From: Paragonimus westermani
Lineage: Eukaryota > Platyhelminthes > Trematoda > Plagiorchiida > Troglotrematidae
Assembly (NCBI GenBank): GCA_008508345.1
Contig: QNGE01000767.1
Coordinates: 93,361 to 157,360 of the forward strand
Direction: 5' to 3'
Length of the DNA: 64,000 nt
Shown: positions 61,111 to 64,000 of the stretch, piece by piece
Layout of the letters: every line of letters begins with the position of its first letter
Numbering within the stretch: position 1 is the stretch's first letter
The notes under the pieces: generated by a model
The model's database searches: none
Told to the model about the DNA's origin: nothing
The model's input: only the letters and a program-made list of their open reading frames with translations
Translations under genes and position numbers: made by a program

Positions 61111-63164
61111 GTGTAAGCCTCACAATCGTTGGCATATTATTGCGAATGAGGATGGTGATGGTGAGCAATTATAATTTGTTCACAATTTGAAATTCGTGTT
61201 TAACAAGCGCCTGTTGTGACGCAATGAGTGACCAGCCTTGGCAGGTGTACTATATTAAACTGATTTGACTTTTCGGAGTGACGCCGTTACCGCTGGCTGT
61301 CTTCGTTTGTTACTGCGTAACCAACTGGGTGATGGGTTACATACTTTGATCAGGTCACAATAAGCAAAGCCCAGTAAGCGCCACAGCAATCGCTAAATGA
61401 TGTGTAAAACGAAAATATCCTCATAACTTAGCCAGCGGACGGAAAGGATTGTGAAAAACAAAAGTGTGGAAGGCATGAATGGAAACAGTCTACCAATACT
61501 TGTTACGTGCATCAGTAGAAATGCAGATTGCTTAGTTCAACGAAGCTTCGGTCATAAAAACGGTTGGATAGGTCAGTAGCCACATTTCGAAAACTTCGTA
61601 TTCCGATCATATAAGCAAATACTGATGAGCACGTAATTTGATAGGACCAGATTTGTTGGCATTGAATATAGGGTACAAGAAAAGTTGGATTTGTAAGAGA
61701 CTACTCTGGATCTAAGCGTGTACCCCGAACCGTAGATCCCAAGATTTCAATAATCATTTGAGGTAGGTTATCAACCCGATTTAGTGGTTGAAATATCGCT
61801 GGTTCTTTGCCTCTTCTTTACGGGCGATGACGTATGTCAATCGCTTCATCGCCATCTGATTATTTCTATCGCATGAACCTAAAATACGGTCTTCGCACTG
61901 ATTCTGTTCAGAACATACCGAATTCCGAATCACTGTGTGAAACAATCGGTACCCAAACCAGTCGAAACCAATGTTACCTATGAATACCGATGTAGACGCA
62001 GAGCGTCCTGCATATGCAAAAATTGGCGCCACTTGCAAACAAGGGGGCACGGAGAATATCCCGAAGTGGGCATAAAAACTATCAGCACGCATCAGCCATC
62101 ACACACCATGCTCCTGTGACGCATGACCAATGCGATCTTACAACGGCATATCGCGCCATCCACTGAACGCCACACACGCGAACACTGCGCTCTGCTGATG
62201 CTGTTGTCATCCGAAGGCTCAGCCCCGTGTTCAATGTTTAGAAACTGCTGTTCGCATGGTTGTCACTACCGTGATATTGACAGTGATTGTGAATTCTGAT
62301 ATTCGACTTTCTATTGTATCTCGCCGATTTTTCGCGTTGACATAAATGGTTTGTAGTATACACTCGTAAAGATGTGAAGATGTCCGCACATAAATCATCA
62401 GATATCAGTCTACTCTCTCCTTTATTCAGGTGTGGTATATTTTGGAGATCGTCATTAGAAATGTGCAACTCGGAAGGTGCTATTAAGCATCCCCAAGGGC
62501 CAATCTAGAGAACACCACTGAGTTGCAGCCTTAATTTTGATATATAGCATAGCGATACCAGTTACTGTTTTGAATCGGATGAGAGAAACTCTACAAACAC
62601 CAACTGCAAAGAGATATTTGTTTCGTGCTGTCACTGCGAGGAGTGTTCTTTGGGGTTTAACACTCTTAGCTGTAGACGAAGTTGCTCTTCGCATGACGTT
62701 AGTAATAATGATGAAGATATGTTACACTTGTGAATATAATAGTGGGAAGAGTTTGTTCGGTTTGCTGTATTTCCAACGTTCACCAGGTGTTCGACAATTT
62801 TGCGCAGCTCATACCGTATACCCCTGGGAATACCACACAGTTGTGTATCCTGAGAGAAGTTTAGTCTGGATAGGTTATCGGATTTGTCTACACTAGACTC
62901 ATATGAAAAATTGGTGACGGTTTTTTATGTTCATGCTCAAAACGGTGGCCACTTAACGTCCACCTCCTCAATCAACCTCCAAGGTGCCTGCATGTTTAGA
63001 TGTTGCACACAATGACTCGTTCAGGCAATAGCCAGTGCGCCAGGTTGGGAGGATCATAATTCAAAGAAGGCCATCTGGAAATGGATAACCTTTTGCATAC
63101 CAACCGAATTATCGTTCAGTCCTTTGAATAACCAAGCGTTGTATCCCAATTTCGTTTCTGTTAT
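61111..63164. other. No gene recognised
   Basis: Frames at 61781-62092 (minus) and 62537-62896 (plus) are open but show no domain and no splice partners. Nothing else was recognised. Confidence 0.3.
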
Positions 63165-63300
63165 AGCTTGTTAGTAGCGCATATTCATGCAACGGCCACG
63201 CTTTCAGTTGACAAGCTCGTCGATCACTGCGTCACTGCCGTCATATTAGACAAGATTGTTATCATGTCTGAACTCTCAGCCACAATCCGTTGTAAGTAAT
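63165..63300 (-). mobile_element. SINE relic, tRNA-like part
   Basis: TTAGTAGCGCATATTCATGC, CAACGGCCACG, TGCGTCACTGCCGTCATATT and CATGTCTGAACTCTCAGCCAC follow the minus-strand SINE order of 11443-11600. The ribozyme core is not preserved beyond the stem I region. Confidence 0.6.
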
Positions 63301-64000
63301 GCAGCTTTGTACAATATAATATCAGGTTCCCATTTTAAAAAAATGTTCATTTTATTACGACAAATATCCGCTACTGCATGTCAGCGGACACCATAGGCTT
63401 GAAAACCTCGTCAATGATCGTAGAAGTGCGTCAGGCCGAACATCTAACGCATCGCGTTCAAATCAGATCAACCAAATCATTACTAAAAACGGGAATATCG
63501 CAGGGTTAAAACTAGGCGTTTCTAAGCTAACTGAAGCAGTAAAACAGTGACCATTCGTGGTGTGGATCGTGGACCGTTTAAATGGTGAATCACGAACATT
63601 TTTTTTCTAGGACCGCAACGGAAAATGAACCATTTTCAGTCCGGCCTATGCAGCTGGAGCCAGAATTCGGTAATTCACAGTTTTTGGCTGACTGTTATTT
63701 ACACAGTAATCATCAGTGTGGTTTGAATCAACAAGCCTTCTAACAGATGCAATCATGTTTGTCTTGGGAAATTCGCTGTTATCCCAGACTGGATGGTGCT
63801 GACGTGCAACTTAAGATAGGCCTGTGGTACCCCGGCCTAATCAAGTAGATGGCACAGGAACAGCTGAACTGGCGCACACACAATCTCCTTAGAACAACGC
63901 TCTATTTTCTCATTTAAACACACCGGTATCCAAGGTTAAAAATAATACACATTTTGTCAGTGTAGCGGATACTGTTGACAGCATTGGTTATCATTCGACT
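63301..64000. other. No gene recognised at window end
   Basis: No coding motif, RNA gene or repeat family was recognised. Confidence 0.3.

Noticed and set aside
1..64000. CRISPR arrays, rRNA genes, bacterial operons, viral genes
   Set aside because: No regularly spaced short repeats, no rRNA-like blocks, no prokaryotic gene organisation and no recognisable viral proteins were seen.

Overview
The window looks eukaryotic, most likely a flatworm and probably a digenean trematode. It is AT-leaning and gene-sparse. Its recognisable content is fragments of Penelope-like and LINE retroelements, an IS630/Tc1/mariner-type transposon, and a tRNA-headed SINE that carries a hammerhead ribozyme, resembling the schistosome Sm-alpha repeats in architecture. 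Coding sequence appears as short exons split by very small introns (28-65 bp in several places) and by kilobase introns, which is typical of trematode genes. There are no bacterial operons, Shine-Dalgarno patterns or long prokaryotic ORFs. The taxonomic placement is an inference.

Layout. 1-9.8 kb: nothing recognised. 9.84-10.2 kb: Penelope reverse-transcriptase fragment. 11.29-11.93 kb: two SINE copies in inverted orientation (arms about 177 bp), each with a hammerhead ribozyme whose core is intact. 12.75-13.51 kb: broken LINE reverse-transcriptase tail. 13.5-15.1 kb: DNA transposon with an intact 341-residue transposase (DD35E by my count). 15.3-16.5 kb: nearly full-length but decayed Penelope element. 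21.4-21.9 kb: a 272-bp tandem duplication whose junction holds the only N I noticed in the window.

From about 22.3 kb to at least 59.3 kb the plus strand carries phase-compatible exons of one long gene, or of a few genes, that I could not identify. The best chain is at 22.28-23.74 kb. Further exons or exon pairs lie at 24.5, 28.1-28.4, 31.0, 36.8-37.2, 37.8, 39.0-39.7, 43.2-44.6, 51.1-51.3, 52.85, 53.6, 55.0, 56.3-57.2, 58.3 and 59.1-59.35 kb. The peptides are Leu-rich and helical-looking in places and Ser-rich in others. No domain was recognised. I cannot prove that all exons belong to one transcript.

The putative introns hold decayed mobile elements: a diverged SINE at 40.8 kb, a SINE head plus a relic of the transposon at 45.0-45.76 kb, a Penelope element with its GIY-YIG endonuclease at 46.7-47.7 kb, SINE relics at 48.5 and 49.6 kb, and Penelope endonuclease fragments at 57.3-57.8 kb. 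Beyond the last exon there are SINE relics at 60.9-61.1 and 63.2 kb.
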